Source: Embleya sp049739465 (GTDB lineage Bacteria; Actinomycetota; Actinomycetes; Streptomycetales; Streptomycetaceae). Taken from it: a stretch of 64,000 nt of DNA. The stretch is from assembly GCF_049739465.1 (NCBI RefSeq), contig NZ_JBMHHY010000005.1, positions 335,505 through 399,504 of the forward strand, given 5' to 3'. Position 1 is the first letter of the stretch. Each line of letters begins with the position of its first letter. The notes beneath the pieces were generated by a model. It was not told the origin of the DNA and searched no databases. It worked only from the letters and a program-made list of their open reading frames with translations. Made by a program: the position numbers and the translations under genes. This document shows positions 31,203-39,961 of the stretch, piece after piece.

Positions 31203-32735
31203 ATGTCCGACACCAGCACCAACGGACCGCCGCCCCTGCCCACCGAGCGGCTGCAAGCCGACTGGCTGCGCACGGAGCCGTATCCGCAACTGATCGGCGG
31301 CCGCGAGTCGTTCGACGGCGCGGCCCGGCCGGTGATCGACCCCTCGACGGGTGGGCAGCCCGCGTCCTACCTGGTCGCCACCGAGGTCGAGGTCGAGGCC
31401 GCGATCGCCGCGGCCCGGACGTCCTTCGACGCCGGGGCGTGGCGGCGGATGCCCGGTCCGCGCAAGGCGGAGGTATTGGAAGCCGCCGCCGCCACGATCC
31501 GCGCGGACGCCGGCCGACTGGCCGCACTGGAGGCGATGGACACCGGCAAGGCGGTCTCCGGGGCGCGCACGAACGACGTGTACGAGGCGGCCAACGCCTT
31601 CTCGTACGCCGCCGCGATCTGCCGCACCGCGCACGGCGACCTGCGCCGCTCGTCCTTCCCGCCCGAGCTGCTGCCCGGCGGCGGACCGGACCTGCTGACC
31701 CTACGGCTCGGCGAACCGGCCGGTGTGGTGGTCGAGTTGTTGCCCTGGAACGGGCCGCTGATGACGGGCAGTCAGCGGATCGCCTCGGCGCTCGCGGCCG
31801 GCTGCTCGATCGTGGCGAAGCCGCCCGTCGACGCGGTGGTCACGCTGGTCGAACTGGGCCGGATCCTGACCGCGGCGGGACTGCCGGCGGGCGTGTTGAA
31901 CATCGTGCTCGGCCCGGGAGCCACCGTCGGTGAGCAATTGATCACCGACCCGAGGATCGACCTGATCAGCCTGACCGGCGGCACCGACACCGGGCGACAC
32001 GTCCTGGCCGCCGCCGCGCGCAACCTGACCCCCGTACATCTGGAACTGGGCGGCAAGTCGCCGGTCGTGGTGTTCGCCGACGCGGACCTGGACCAGGCGG
32101 TGGGCTGGGCGATGATGGCCGCGTTCGTGAACATGGGCGAGGTGTGCGTCGCGGGCAGTCGGCTGCTGGTCCAGGATTCGATCTACGACCAGGTGGTGGA
32201 CGCCGTTGCCGCGGCGGCGGCCACGCTGCCGATCGGCGACGCACTGCACCCGGACACCTTCATCGGCCCCCTGATCAACGAGCGGCACGCGGACCGGGTG
32301 CGCGGCTATGTGCACCGGGCACTCGACGCCGGCGACGCGTCCGTGGTGGGCAAACCGGATCTTCCGGACGGCCTGCGGTCGACATACGTAGCGCCGACCG
32401 TGCTCGGCCGGGTGCGGCGTGGTTGCGAACTGGAGCAGGAGGAGGTGTTCGGGCCGGTGCTGGCCGCGATGCCCTTCCAAGACGAGGCCGAGGCGCTCGC
32501 GCTGGCCAACGGCACCCGCTACGGCCTCAACGGCACCGTGTTCACCCGCGACATCGAGCGCGCCTTCCGCTTCGCCGACGCGCTGGACTGCGGCGAGGTC
32601 AATGTGAACTGTCACTTCGCGCCGGATATGAACGGCGGACGCGGCGAACCGCGCCGGGCCAGCGGCTTCTCGAAGACCGGCGTGGACGCGTACACCCGGA
32701 CGAAGGCAGTGAACGTCCAGGTGCACAGCGGGTGA
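31203..32735 (+). CDS. NAD(P)-dependent aldehyde dehydrogenase
   Basis: This 510-aa aldehyde dehydrogenase has the catalytic cysteine in NMGEVCVAGSR, the general-base glutamate in LELGGKSPVVVF, the coenzyme loop SLTGGTDTGRHV and the C-terminal EEVFGPVLA. The usual PWN is present (LPWNGPL). The N-terminal ~20 residues are extra. It oxidises an aldehyde to the acid, plausibly the product of the neighbouring dehydrogenases. The divergent spacer upstream holds two imperfect copies of an CCATG-GGGGACAC-like word 74 bp apart. Confidence 0.92.
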   Translation: MSDTSTNGPPPLPTERLQADWLRTEPYPQLIGGRESFDGAARPVIDPSTGGQPASYLVATEVEVEAAIAAARTSFDAGAWRRMPGPRKAEVLEAAAATIRADAGRLAALEAMDTGKAVSGARTNDVYEAANAFSYAAAICRTAHGDLRRSSFPPELLPGGGPDLLTLRLGEPAGVVVELLPWNGPLMTGSQRIASALAAGCSIVAKPPVDAVVTLVELGRILTAAGLPAGVLNIVLGPGATVGEQLITDPRIDLISLTGGTDTGRHVLAAAARNLTPVHLELGGKSPVVVFADADLDQAVGWAMMAAFVNMGEVCVAGSRLLVQDSIYDQVVDAVAAAAATLPIGDALHPDTFIGPLINERHADRVRGYVHRALDAGDASVVGKPDLPDGLRSTYVAPTVLGRVRRGCELEQEEVFGPVLAAMPFQDEAEALALANGTRYGLNGTVFTRDIERAFRFADALDCGEVNVNCHFAPDMNGGRGEPRRASGFSKTGVDAYTRTKAVNVQVHSG

Positions 32736-32790
32736 AGCGCGGGGTTGTGCTGCGGGACCAATGACCACACCTGACCGAGCTTCATACCTT

Positions 32791-32809
32791 CTGTTTGTCA
32801 GACCAACAG
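32791..32809. promoter_or_regulatory. 19-bp palindrome, candidate FadR-type GntR operator
   Basis: CTGTTTGTCAGACCAACAG pairs at eight of nine positions about a central A and contains TTGTCAGACCA, which fits the FadR-subfamily consensus TNGTNNNACNA. It lies 30 bases before the start of the VOC-GntR-cupin genes, so the GntR protein encoded second in this group is the likely binder. Confidence 0.7.
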
Positions 32810-32838
32810 CCTGACCCACACCCTGAGGAGGCCCGATC

Positions 32839-33324
32839 GTGGCCGTTACCGGGATGAACCACGCGGTGCTCTATGTGCGCGACGCACACCGGACCGCCCG
32901 GTTCTACAACGAGGTGCTGGACTTCACCACCGTCATCGACGGCCCGCCCGGAAGCTACGTCTTCATGCGGGCCCCCGCGTCGGAGAACCACCACGACATC
33001 GCGTTCTTCACCATCGGCGCCGAGGCCGGCGACTCGCAGGCCGGCCGGCGCACCGTGGGGATGTACCACGTCGCGTGGGAGGTACCCACCCTGGACGCAC
33101 TCGCCGAGGCCCGCGAACGCCTCGTGGCGGCGGGCGCGTTGATCGGCGCGAGCGACCACGGCGCCAACAAGAGCCTGTACGCCAAGGACCCCGACGGCCT
33201 CGAATTCGAGGTCATGTGGCTGGTCCCGCCCGCGCATTGGGGCGACGAGGAGCACCAGGCGATCATCCGCCCGCTCGACCTGGACGCCGAACGCGAGCGC
33301 TTCGCGGCCCTGGCGGGCGCGTAG
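32839..33324 (+). CDS. VOC protein, extradiol dioxygenase-like
   Basis: This 161-aa member of the catechol 2,3-dioxygenase/glyoxalase superfamily has metal-ligand candidates in MNHAVLYVRD (His), GMYHVAWEV (His) and DPDGLEFEVMWLV (Glu), giving the 2-His-1-carboxylate pattern of extradiol dioxygenases in one module. GTG start follows GAGGAGG. Its TAG stop and the next gene GTG share a base, so they are coupled. Likely a metal-dependent ring-cleaving or lyase enzyme. Confidence 0.87.
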   Translation: MAVTGMNHAVLYVRDAHRTARFYNEVLDFTTVIDGPPGSYVFMRAPASENHHDIAFFTIGAEAGDSQAGRRTVGMYHVAWEVPTLDALAEARERLVAAGALIGASDHGANKSLYAKDPDGLEFEVMWLVPPAHWGDEEHQAIIRPLDLDAERERFAALAGA

Positions 33325-34055
33325 TGCCCTTGCGGGCACCGGGTGAGCGGATCCGCTTCGCCAAGGTCGCGCGCCGCACGATCTCCGAGGAGGTCCGGGA
33401 CGCGCTCCTGGCGAGCGTACGCGAGGGCGAGCTGCGCCCGGGGGCCCAACTGCCCCCGGAACGCACCCTGTGCGAACAGTTCGGGGTGGCCCGCACCTCC
33501 GTACGCGAGGCGATCCAGGGTCTGGTCTCGCTCGGTTGCCTGGTCAAGCGCGGCAACCGGTTCTACGTCGCCGAGCGCCTGCCCGGCGTGTCCTTCGACC
33601 CGGCGGACGGCCGCAAACTGCGGGTCTCCGAACTGTTCGAGGTACGGCAGGTGACCGAGGTGGCCATCGCCCGCCTCGCCGCCATCCGGGCCGCGCCCGA
33701 CGAGCGAGCCGAGATCGGCGAACTCGCGGCCGGCTTCGACCCGTCGATGACCCTGGAGGCGTTCCGCCGCCAGGACCGCCGCTTTCACGCGGCGCTGGCC
33801 CGCGCGTGTGGCAACACCACACTGCGCGAGCTCTACGCGAAGGTGCTCGACGCGGTATTCGCGTCCGGCGACTTCGCCTCGCTGCTCGACGCCGAGGGCA
33901 ACGCCGAGGCGGTCCGCCAGGTGATCGCCGAGTCCTGCCGCTCGCATCGCGGCATCGCCGACGCGGTCGCCGCCGGCGCCCCCGACGCCGCTGCCCGCGC
34001 CGCCGCCGACCATCTCGGCGAGGTGGAACGGCAGATGACCGCCCGGATGTTCTAG
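33324..34055 (+). CDS. GntR regulator, FadR subfamily
   Basis: This 243-aa regulator has an N-terminal winged helix (TISEEVRDALLASVREGELR; LCEQFGVARTSVREAIQGLV) and a C-terminal FCD all-helical domain with metal/effector residues (RRQDRRFHAALARACGN and SCRSHRGIADAVAAG). GTG at 33324 overlaps the VOC stop. A FadR-type palindrome stands upstream of the operon, so it probably represses its own operon until a small organic acid binds. Confidence 0.9.
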   Translation: MPLRAPGERIRFAKVARRTISEEVRDALLASVREGELRPGAQLPPERTLCEQFGVARTSVREAIQGLVSLGCLVKRGNRFYVAERLPGVSFDPADGRKLRVSELFEVRQVTEVAIARLAAIRAAPDERAEIGELAAGFDPSMTLEAFRRQDRRFHAALARACGNTTLRELYAKVLDAVFASGDFASLLDAEGNAEAVRQVIAESCRSHRGIADAVAAGAPDAAARAAADHLGEVERQMTARMF

Positions 34056-34124
34056 CCAGGTCGGCCCCAGGCCGACCCGTCCGACGAACCACCCCGTGAA
34101 TCGACCGGAGAGGACGGCACCGAC

Positions 34125-34490
34125 ATGAGCGAGGTACAACGCGTCTGGGCCTTCGACGACAGCGAGTTCGTCGAGGTCAAGCCGGGATTCCGGCGCCGGG
34201 TCTACACCGGCGACGAGATGATGCTGACCCTGTGGCGGATCCGCGAGGGTTGCGGCCCCACCCCCTACGACGACCATCCCGAGCACGAGCAGTACGGCAT
34301 GGTGCTCAAGGGCAAGCTGGACTTCCGCATCGACTCGGACGAGCGCCAGGTGCTCGGCCCCGGCGACGTCTACTGGGCCCCCAAGGGCTGCGACCACGGC
34401 GACAGCCTGTTCATCGGCGACCCCGAACACGGCGAAACCTGGATCCTGGACATCTTCACCCCACCCCGCGACGAATACCGCAACGGCTGA
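34125..34490 (+). CDS. cupin-domain protein
   Basis: This 121-aa single cupin has motif 1 in DDHPEHEQYGMVLKGKLDF and motif 2 in LGPGDVYWAPKGCDHGDSLF. The metal ligands would be the two histidines and glutamate of motif 1 and the histidine of motif 2. It may be an isomerase, dioxygenase or binding protein for the pathway. It follows the GntR gene by 69 bp in the same direction. Confidence 0.85.
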   Translation: MSEVQRVWAFDDSEFVEVKPGFRRRVYTGDEMMLTLWRIREGCGPTPYDDHPEHEQYGMVLKGKLDFRIDSDERQVLGPGDVYWAPKGCDHGDSLFIGDPEHGETWILDIFTPPRDEYRNG

Positions 34491-35132
34491 GCAGGACCTC
34501 CGCGCACGGGATACCAACGCCCCAAGGTCGCAAGCAACTCGACGCCACCGCACCACAGTTGCGTCCCACACACCGGCGTAGGCAACGCCGCACCACCACC
34601 GAACCGTCGCGCTCGCCGCGCACCGTCTCACGGGCGGTAGGCACCGCCGGGACCACCGGCCGGGTCGCCGCGAGGGACCCCTTACCGCCATGAGCAACTC
34701 CGGGCCACCACCGAACCGTTGCCCATCCGGCACCACCGACCCACTCCGTCGCACCCAACTACACACCAGCGCCCGACCGTTGCGCCCACAGGGCAGCAAC
34801 CCCCAATGCCGTACGCAACCCAGCACCACCGCCGAGCCGTTGCGCCCGCCGCATGCGACGCGTACCGACCCCAAAACCGCCGTCCCCAACTGCCCCACCG
34901 TCGGCCCGTCGTTGCGCCCGCCGCAGCCCACAGCGACCACCCTCGTCGTAGCCAACTCCGCCCCACCGCTGAACGGTTGCGCCCGCCGTGGGCGCTCACC
35001 CACTGGCCGCTGCGCTGGCACACCCGGGCGTATGCCGTGCCCCGCAGGCGCCCCGCACCTGAGCGCGGCACATCCACGATGCCCGCCGCAGGCGCTCCGC
35101 GTTCCGTGCCCTGATTCGTCTGGAGACCCTCG
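34491..35132. repeat. 642-bp gene-free region with ~60-70-bp degenerate repeats
   Basis: No gene is supported here. The word CCGTTGCGCCCGCCG or a close variant recurs at about 34716, 34777, 34837, 34909 and 34974, with a looser copy at about 34603, giving periods of 60-72 bases. Surrounding sequence (ACCACCGA, GCAACxCC) also recurs. Open frames across it change register and look like repeat translations. No strong hairpin was seen; the last 20 bases carry the ribosome site of the BMP lipoprotein. Confidence 0.7.
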
Positions 35133-36227
35133 ATGAAGAACATGGTTCGAGTCATCGCGGCCTCGGTGATCATACCGGGACTGCTGGTCACCGCCTGTGG
35201 CGGTGGCTCCTCTTCCTCCTCGTCCCCCTCCGCCGCCGCAGCCGCCGCCGGCGCAGGCGCGCCGGGAGCCGGGACCCTCCCGGCCAACGAGCCCGACGTG
35301 AACAAGGACGGCAAGGTCGTGATCGGGGTGATGAGCCCCGGCGACACCAAGGACAAGGGCTACTACCAGAGCTTCGTCGACGAGGCGAACACCTTCGCCA
35401 ACGCCAATGGTTGGAAGCTGGTCGTGGTCGACAAGATCAACCCGGCCAACGCCGTCCAGCAGGCGCGCAACCTGTGTCGGCAGAAGGTCGACATGATCGC
35501 GATCGGCGCCAGCGAGCTCAAGGACGCGCTCAGCGCGGCCAAGGAACCGCAGTGCAAAGGCACCGCGTGGTACATCAGCGGCGGCCAGGGCGTGACCCAG
35601 ACCCCCGAGTTCACCCAGTCCCTCGACTACATCAACGAGTCGCTCTACGTGGCCGGTTACGCCGCCGGACTGATCCTCAAGGAGAACGGCGGCAAGAAGG
35701 CCGGCTATGTCACCGGCCCCGACCTCCAGTTCGCCCGCGACGTGGCCAAGGCGTTCGAGGCCGGCATCAAGAAGGTCGTCCCCGACGCCGAGATGGTGAC
35801 CACCTACACCGGCGACTTCAACGACTCGGGCAAGGCCAAGGAGGCCGCCCAGGCGCAGATCAGCCAGGGCGTCAAGGTGATCTACCCCTACCTCGGCGGC
35901 GCCACCGACGTGGTCACCCAACTGGCCAACGACAAGGGCGTGCCGGCGCTCACCCCCGGCACGGACCGTTGCGGTACACCCGGCCCGCAGTACGCGGTGT
36001 CCGTGGTCTTCAGCCCCGGCGCCTACTTCGCCGGCGCCCTGGAGGACTTCAAGAAGGGCACGCTGCGGATGGGCGTGGCCCGCGAATGGCACCTGGGCAA
36101 GGACCCGGTGCCCACCGTCAAGCTCTGTAAGCCCATCGGTGACCAGGACCAGCAACTCAAGACGCTGATCCAGGACATCGGCAGCGGAAAGGTGAAGGTC
36201 GATGAGGCCGTCGCCGCGGGCAAGTGA
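35133..36227 (+). CDS. BMP-family substrate-binding lipoprotein of an ABC importer
   Basis: This 364-aa exported lipoprotein has a signal peptide with lipobox LVTAC, lipidated cysteine C22, then a Ser/Ala-rich linker. The PnrA/BMP-like binding fold follows (VVIGVMSPGDTKDKGYYQSF; LDYINESLYVAGYAAGLI; AGYVTGPDLQFARDVAKAFE). BMP-family binders usually take purine nucleosides or similar compounds. The ABC ATPase starts 8 bp downstream, followed by two permeases, giving a complete importer. TCTGGAG precedes the ATG. Confidence 0.9.
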   Translation: MKNMVRVIAASVIIPGLLVTACGGGSSSSSSPSAAAAAAGAGAPGAGTLPANEPDVNKDGKVVIGVMSPGDTKDKGYYQSFVDEANTFANANGWKLVVVDKINPANAVQQARNLCRQKVDMIAIGASELKDALSAAKEPQCKGTAWYISGGQGVTQTPEFTQSLDYINESLYVAGYAAGLILKENGGKKAGYVTGPDLQFARDVAKAFEAGIKKVVPDAEMVTTYTGDFNDSGKAKEAAQAQISQGVKVIYPYLGGATDVVTQLANDKGVPALTPGTDRCGTPGPQYAVSVVFSPGAYFAGALEDFKKGTLRMGVAREWHLGKDPVPTVKLCKPIGDQDQQLKTLIQDIGSGKVKVDEAVAAGK

Positions 36228-36234
36228 CCTTGCC

Positions 36235-37917
36235 GTGACCACATCCCGCCCGGCGCCCGAACCCGAGCCTGCGCCCGAGCCCGCCGTCGACCGGGCCGAC
36301 GCCCCCACCGTGGTCCCCGTACCCGTGGTGCAACTCCTCGGCATCGGCAAGCGGTTCGGCGCGGTGCGCGCGTGTGCGGACGTCTCGTTGCGTGTCCAGG
36401 CCGGCGAGATCCACGGCCTGCTCGGCGAGAACGGCGCGGGCAAGAGCACCCTGATGAAGATCCTGCTCGGCCTGGTCGTCCCGGACACCGGACGGATCCT
36501 GCTGCGCGGCGAGCCGACCACGATCGCCGACCCCTCGGCCGCCGCCGCGCACGGCATCTCGATGGTGCACCAGCACTTCAGCCTGGTGGACCGACTCAGC
36601 GTGTGGGAGAACGTGGTACTCGGCGACCGCGGCCGAGTCGACCGCGACCGGGCCCGCACCCTGGTCCGCGAGGTCGGCGAACGCTACGGCCTGGAGGTGG
36701 ACCCCGACGCCTGCGTCGAGGACCTGTCCACCGGCCAGCGGCAACGCGTCGAGATCGTCAAGTGCCTGCGCCGCGACCCCGGCGTGCTCATCCTCGACGA
36801 GCCGACCTCGGTACTGACCCTGGAGGAATCGCGCGAACTGTTCACCGTGCTGCGCCGGGTGGTCGCCGACGAGGGCAAGGCGGTGATCCTGATCAGCCAC
36901 AAGCTGGACGAGATCGTGCACGCCACCGACCGGGTCACCATCATGCGCCAGGGCCGCGTGGTGGCCCGCCGGGCCACCGCCGACACCGACGTACGCTCCC
37001 TGGCCCGGGAGATGGTGGGCCGCGAACTGTCCAAGTGGACCGCCGCGTCCGCGGTCGGTGCACTGGACGCGCTGATCGAGCCGGGCACCGGCGCACCCAC
37101 CGGCGGGACCGCGCTGCTCGACGTGCGCGAACCGGTCGCGGCACCCGCGCCCGACCCCCGGCCGCCGGCGGGCGAGATCCGCCTGCGGATCACCGACGCG
37201 CACGCGAGCGCCGCCGATCGACGCCCGCTCCTGCGCGGCCTCAGCCTGGAGGTGCGCGCGGGCGAGATCCTCGGCATCGCGGGCGTCGAGGGCAACGGCC
37301 AAGCAGCGCTGGGCGATCTGCTCTCCAGCCTGCTGCCGCTGAGTGCCGGCCGGGTTGAGGTGTGCGGCTCGACCGTCATGGCCGGCCGCCCGGGTGCGAT
37401 GCACGCGGCCGGGGTGGGCATCGTCCCGGAGGACCGACACGTGTCCGGCTGCGTCCTGGACATGACCGTCGCGGAGAACCTGGCCCTGGCCGACCTGGCC
37501 TCGGTGACCCGCCGAGGACTGCTCAGCCGACGCCGAATGGCGGCCCGCGCCCGCCAGTTGATCGAGGAATTCGAGATCGCCACCCCGTCGCCGGACACCC
37601 CGATGCGACAACTGTCCGGCGGCAACCAGCAAAAGGTGGTGCTGGCCCGCGAACTGGCCGCCGAACCGAAAGTGTTGGTCGCCGCCCAGCCGACCCGGGG
37701 CCTGGACATCGGCGCGATCGAGTACATGACCGAGCGACTGCACGCCGCCGCCCGGTCCGGCATCGCGGTACTGCTCCTGTCCACCGAACTGGGCGAGATC
37801 CTCACCCTCTCGCATCGGGTCGCGGTCATCCACCGCGGCGCCGTCGTCGGCGAGATGGACCGCGCCGACGTCGACACCGAGCGACTCGGCCTGCTGATGG
37901 GAGGTCAGGCGGCATGA
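36235..37917 (+). CDS. ABC transporter ATPase with two nucleotide-binding domains
   Basis: This 560-aa double ATPase belongs to the RbsA/NupA-type importers that pair with BMP lipoproteins. The first domain has Walker A GENGAGKST at about 64, signature LSTGQRQRVE at about 164 and Walker B VLILDEPTS at about 184. In the second domain the Walker A is degenerate (GVEGNGQAAL, no Lys), as is normal here, but the signature LSGGNQQKVVLARE is intact. The first 30 residues are Pro/Glu/Ala-rich. GTG 36235 is used; an in-frame start 33 bases earlier would overlap the lipoprotein gene. It is coupled to the first permease by ATGA. Confidence 0.9.
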   Translation: MTTSRPAPEPEPAPEPAVDRADAPTVVPVPVVQLLGIGKRFGAVRACADVSLRVQAGEIHGLLGENGAGKSTLMKILLGLVVPDTGRILLRGEPTTIADPSAAAAHGISMVHQHFSLVDRLSVWENVVLGDRGRVDRDRARTLVREVGERYGLEVDPDACVEDLSTGQRQRVEIVKCLRRDPGVLILDEPTSVLTLEESRELFTVLRRVVADEGKAVILISHKLDEIVHATDRVTIMRQGRVVARRATADTDVRSLAREMVGRELSKWTAASAVGALDALIEPGTGAPTGGTALLDVREPVAAPAPDPRPPAGEIRLRITDAHASAADRRPLLRGLSLEVRAGEILGIAGVEGNGQAALGDLLSSLLPLSAGRVEVCGSTVMAGRPGAMHAAGVGIVPEDRHVSGCVLDMTVAENLALADLASVTRRGLLSRRRMAARARQLIEEFEIATPSPDTPMRQLSGGNQQKVVLARELAAEPKVLVAAQPTRGLDIGAIEYMTERLHAAARSGIAVLLLSTELGEILTLSHRVAVIHRGAVVGEMDRADVDTERLGLLMGGQAA

Positions 37918-39038
37918 CCCAAACGCTGATTCCCGAACCCGCCCTGGTGGCCGCCGAACCACCCCGAGCCCGCCGCCGACCCACGCTCGCCGACCTGGGC
38001 ACCCCACTGCTCTACCTGCTCTCCCTCTCCACCGCACTGGTCCTGGCCGGCCTGCTGGTCGCGCTGGTCGGCAAATCCCCATGGGACGCGGCGAGCGCGA
38101 TGTACGACGGCAGCATGGCCGACGGCGCGGCCATCGGGCAGAGCATCGACCAGGCCGCGCCGCTGCTCCTGGTCGCGATCGGCTCGGTGATCGCCGCCCG
38201 CGCGGGCATCTTCAACATCGGCCAGGAGGGCCAACTCCTGGTCGGCGCCGCCGTGGGCGCCGCGATCGCGCTGTTCACCCCGGGCCCGGGGCCACTCGTC
38301 CTGGTCCTGGCCCTGCTCGGCGCGGCCGTCGGCGGCGCGTTGTGGGCGGCGATCGCGGCGCTGCTCTTCTACTGGCGCGGCGTGGCCGTGGTGATCAGCA
38401 CCCTGCTGCTGATCTTCGTCGCCAACCAGGCCGTGTCGTACGCGGTCAACTCACCCGATCTGCTGCGCGAGAAGGCGGTGGCCGGCCAGGTCACCACGTC
38501 GCAGACGGACATGCTGGCCGAGTCGGTATGGCTGCCCCGGATCGGCGAATACCCGGACTTCAACATCGGCGCGGGCATCTTCATCGCCCTGGTCCTGGCC
38601 GTGGGCACCTCGCTGATCCTGGTGCGCAGCCGACTGGGCTTTCGGGTGCGGATGCTCGGGCTCAACCCCAAGGCCGCGCACCGGGCCGGGGTCGGTGCGG
38701 TACTGATCGGCGGCGGCGCGCTCCTGGTCTCCGGGGCGTTCGCGGGCCTGGCCGGCGGCGTGATGCTCACCGGCAACGGCCACCGGATGCAGGATGGCTT
38801 CGCGGACAACGTCGGCTTCGACGGCCTGCTGGTCGCGCTGGTCGCCCGGGACAAGCCGCTGCTCGCGGTGCCGGTCGCGCTGTTCTTCGGGGCACTGCGC
38901 GCGGGCGGCGGATTTCTGTCCGCGACCGGCGTACCGCGCTACATCGTCGCCGTGGTCACCGCACTGCTGGTGCTGGCCACGGTATTTCCCGCCGCCTACG
39001 CCGAGGTGCGGCGCCGTCGCACCGCCGGCGCGGCCTGA
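37914..39038 (+). CDS. ABC transporter permease (BMP-type importer, first)
   Basis: This 374-aa inner-membrane permease of the ribose/nucleoside type has eight to ten helices with the conserved FNIGQEGQLLVGA segment and the cytoplasmic coupling region GFRVRMLGLNPKAAHRAGV. ATG overlaps the ATPase stop. Works with the second permease as a heterodimer. Confidence 0.92.
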   Translation: MTQTLIPEPALVAAEPPRARRRPTLADLGTPLLYLLSLSTALVLAGLLVALVGKSPWDAASAMYDGSMADGAAIGQSIDQAAPLLLVAIGSVIAARAGIFNIGQEGQLLVGAAVGAAIALFTPGPGPLVLVLALLGAAVGGALWAAIAALLFYWRGVAVVISTLLLIFVANQAVSYAVNSPDLLREKAVAGQVTTSQTDMLAESVWLPRIGEYPDFNIGAGIFIALVLAVGTSLILVRSRLGFRVRMLGLNPKAAHRAGVGAVLIGGGALLVSGAFAGLAGGVMLTGNGHRMQDGFADNVGFDGLLVALVARDKPLLAVPVALFFGALRAGGGFLSATGVPRYIVAVVTALLVLATVFPAAYAEVRRRRTAGAA

Positions 39039-39052
39039 GACCGGAGGTTCGC

Positions 39053-39961
39053 ATGATCGACGACCTCGCCATGGTCCTCGCCAGTTCGGTCCGGCTCACC
39101 GTGCCGCTGGCCTTCGCGGCCTGCGGCGAGTACATCGCGGAGCGGGCCGGCACCATCAACATCTCGGTCGAGGCGATGATGCTCGGCGGCGCGTTCAACG
39201 CCGTGTGGGGCGCCTCGCTGACCGGGTCCGCGTCCTTCGGCCTGGTCTTCGGGATGCTCGCCGGACTGGTGATCGGCTTCGTACACGCCGAGTTCAGCCA
39301 TCGCCTGTCGGTGAATACCTACGTGGTCGGCCTGGCGCTGAACGCCCTCGTCCTGGGCCTGACCAGCTTCCTCCTCGACTCGGTGAACCTGACCGGCCAT
39401 CAGGTGGACGCGGTAAACCTACCGATACTCTCCGATCTCCCGCTCCTCGGCCCGGCGTTGTTCGCCCACCGCTGGCCCGCCTACCTCCTGGTCGGGGTAA
39501 TTCCCCTGGTGTGGTGGCTGGTCCACCGCAGCCGCTTCGGCCTGGAGTTGCGCGCGGCGGGGGAGAACCCGCAGTCGGCCGACGTGACCGGGATCGACGT
39601 GCGGCGCCGGCGGCGGCAGAGCGTACTGCTGTGCGGGGTGCTCGCCGGCCTCGGCGGCGCCTACCTCGCGGTCGGCGAAGTGGGCGCGTTCAACCAGAAC
39701 ATGACCGCCGGTCGCGGCTTCGTGGTGATCGCCGCGGTGATCTTCGGCGGCTGGACGCTGCGCGGCACGATGGCGGGCTGTCTGGTCTTCGGCGCCGCCG
39801 ACGCGATGCGCCTGGCGCTGCCCGCGCTCGGCGTACACCTCAACTCGCAACTGCTGATCGCGGCGCCGTATCTCCTGGCCCTGCTCGCGATGATGTTCCT
39901 GGCCAAGACACACCGCCAACCGGCGGCACTGGGCGCGCCGTTCGTCCGGGGGATCGTATGA
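39053..39961 (+). CDS. ABC transporter permease (BMP-type importer, second)
   Basis: This 302-aa permease has the family start ERAGTINISVEAMMLGGAFN and the coupling segment RFGLELRAAGENPQSADVTGI. GGAGG precedes the ATG. It ends with an ATGA overlap into the zinc-type oxidoreductase, tying that enzyme to the imported compound. Confidence 0.92.
   Translation: MIDDLAMVLASSVRLTVPLAFAACGEYIAERAGTINISVEAMMLGGAFNAVWGASLTGSASFGLVFGMLAGLVIGFVHAEFSHRLSVNTYVVGLALNALVLGLTSFLLDSVNLTGHQVDAVNLPILSDLPLLGPALFAHRWPAYLLVGVIPLVWWLVHRSRFGLELRAAGENPQSADVTGIDVRRRRRQSVLLCGVLAGLGGAYLAVGEVGAFNQNMTAGRGFVVIAAVIFGGWTLRGTMAGCLVFGAADAMRLALPALGVHLNSQLLIAAPYLLALLAMMFLAKTHRQPAALGAPFVRGIV

Noticed and set aside
34690..35136. 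Possible small gene ahead of the BMP lipoprotein
   Set aside because: Composition is repeat-driven, there is no ribosome site or recognisable domain, and the repeat period shifts the frame.
32955..36659. 1234-aa open frame on the minus strand
   Set aside because: It crosses antisense over four recognisable genes (VOC, GntR, cupin, BMP lipoprotein) and the gene-free repeat region; it is a GC-composition artefact.
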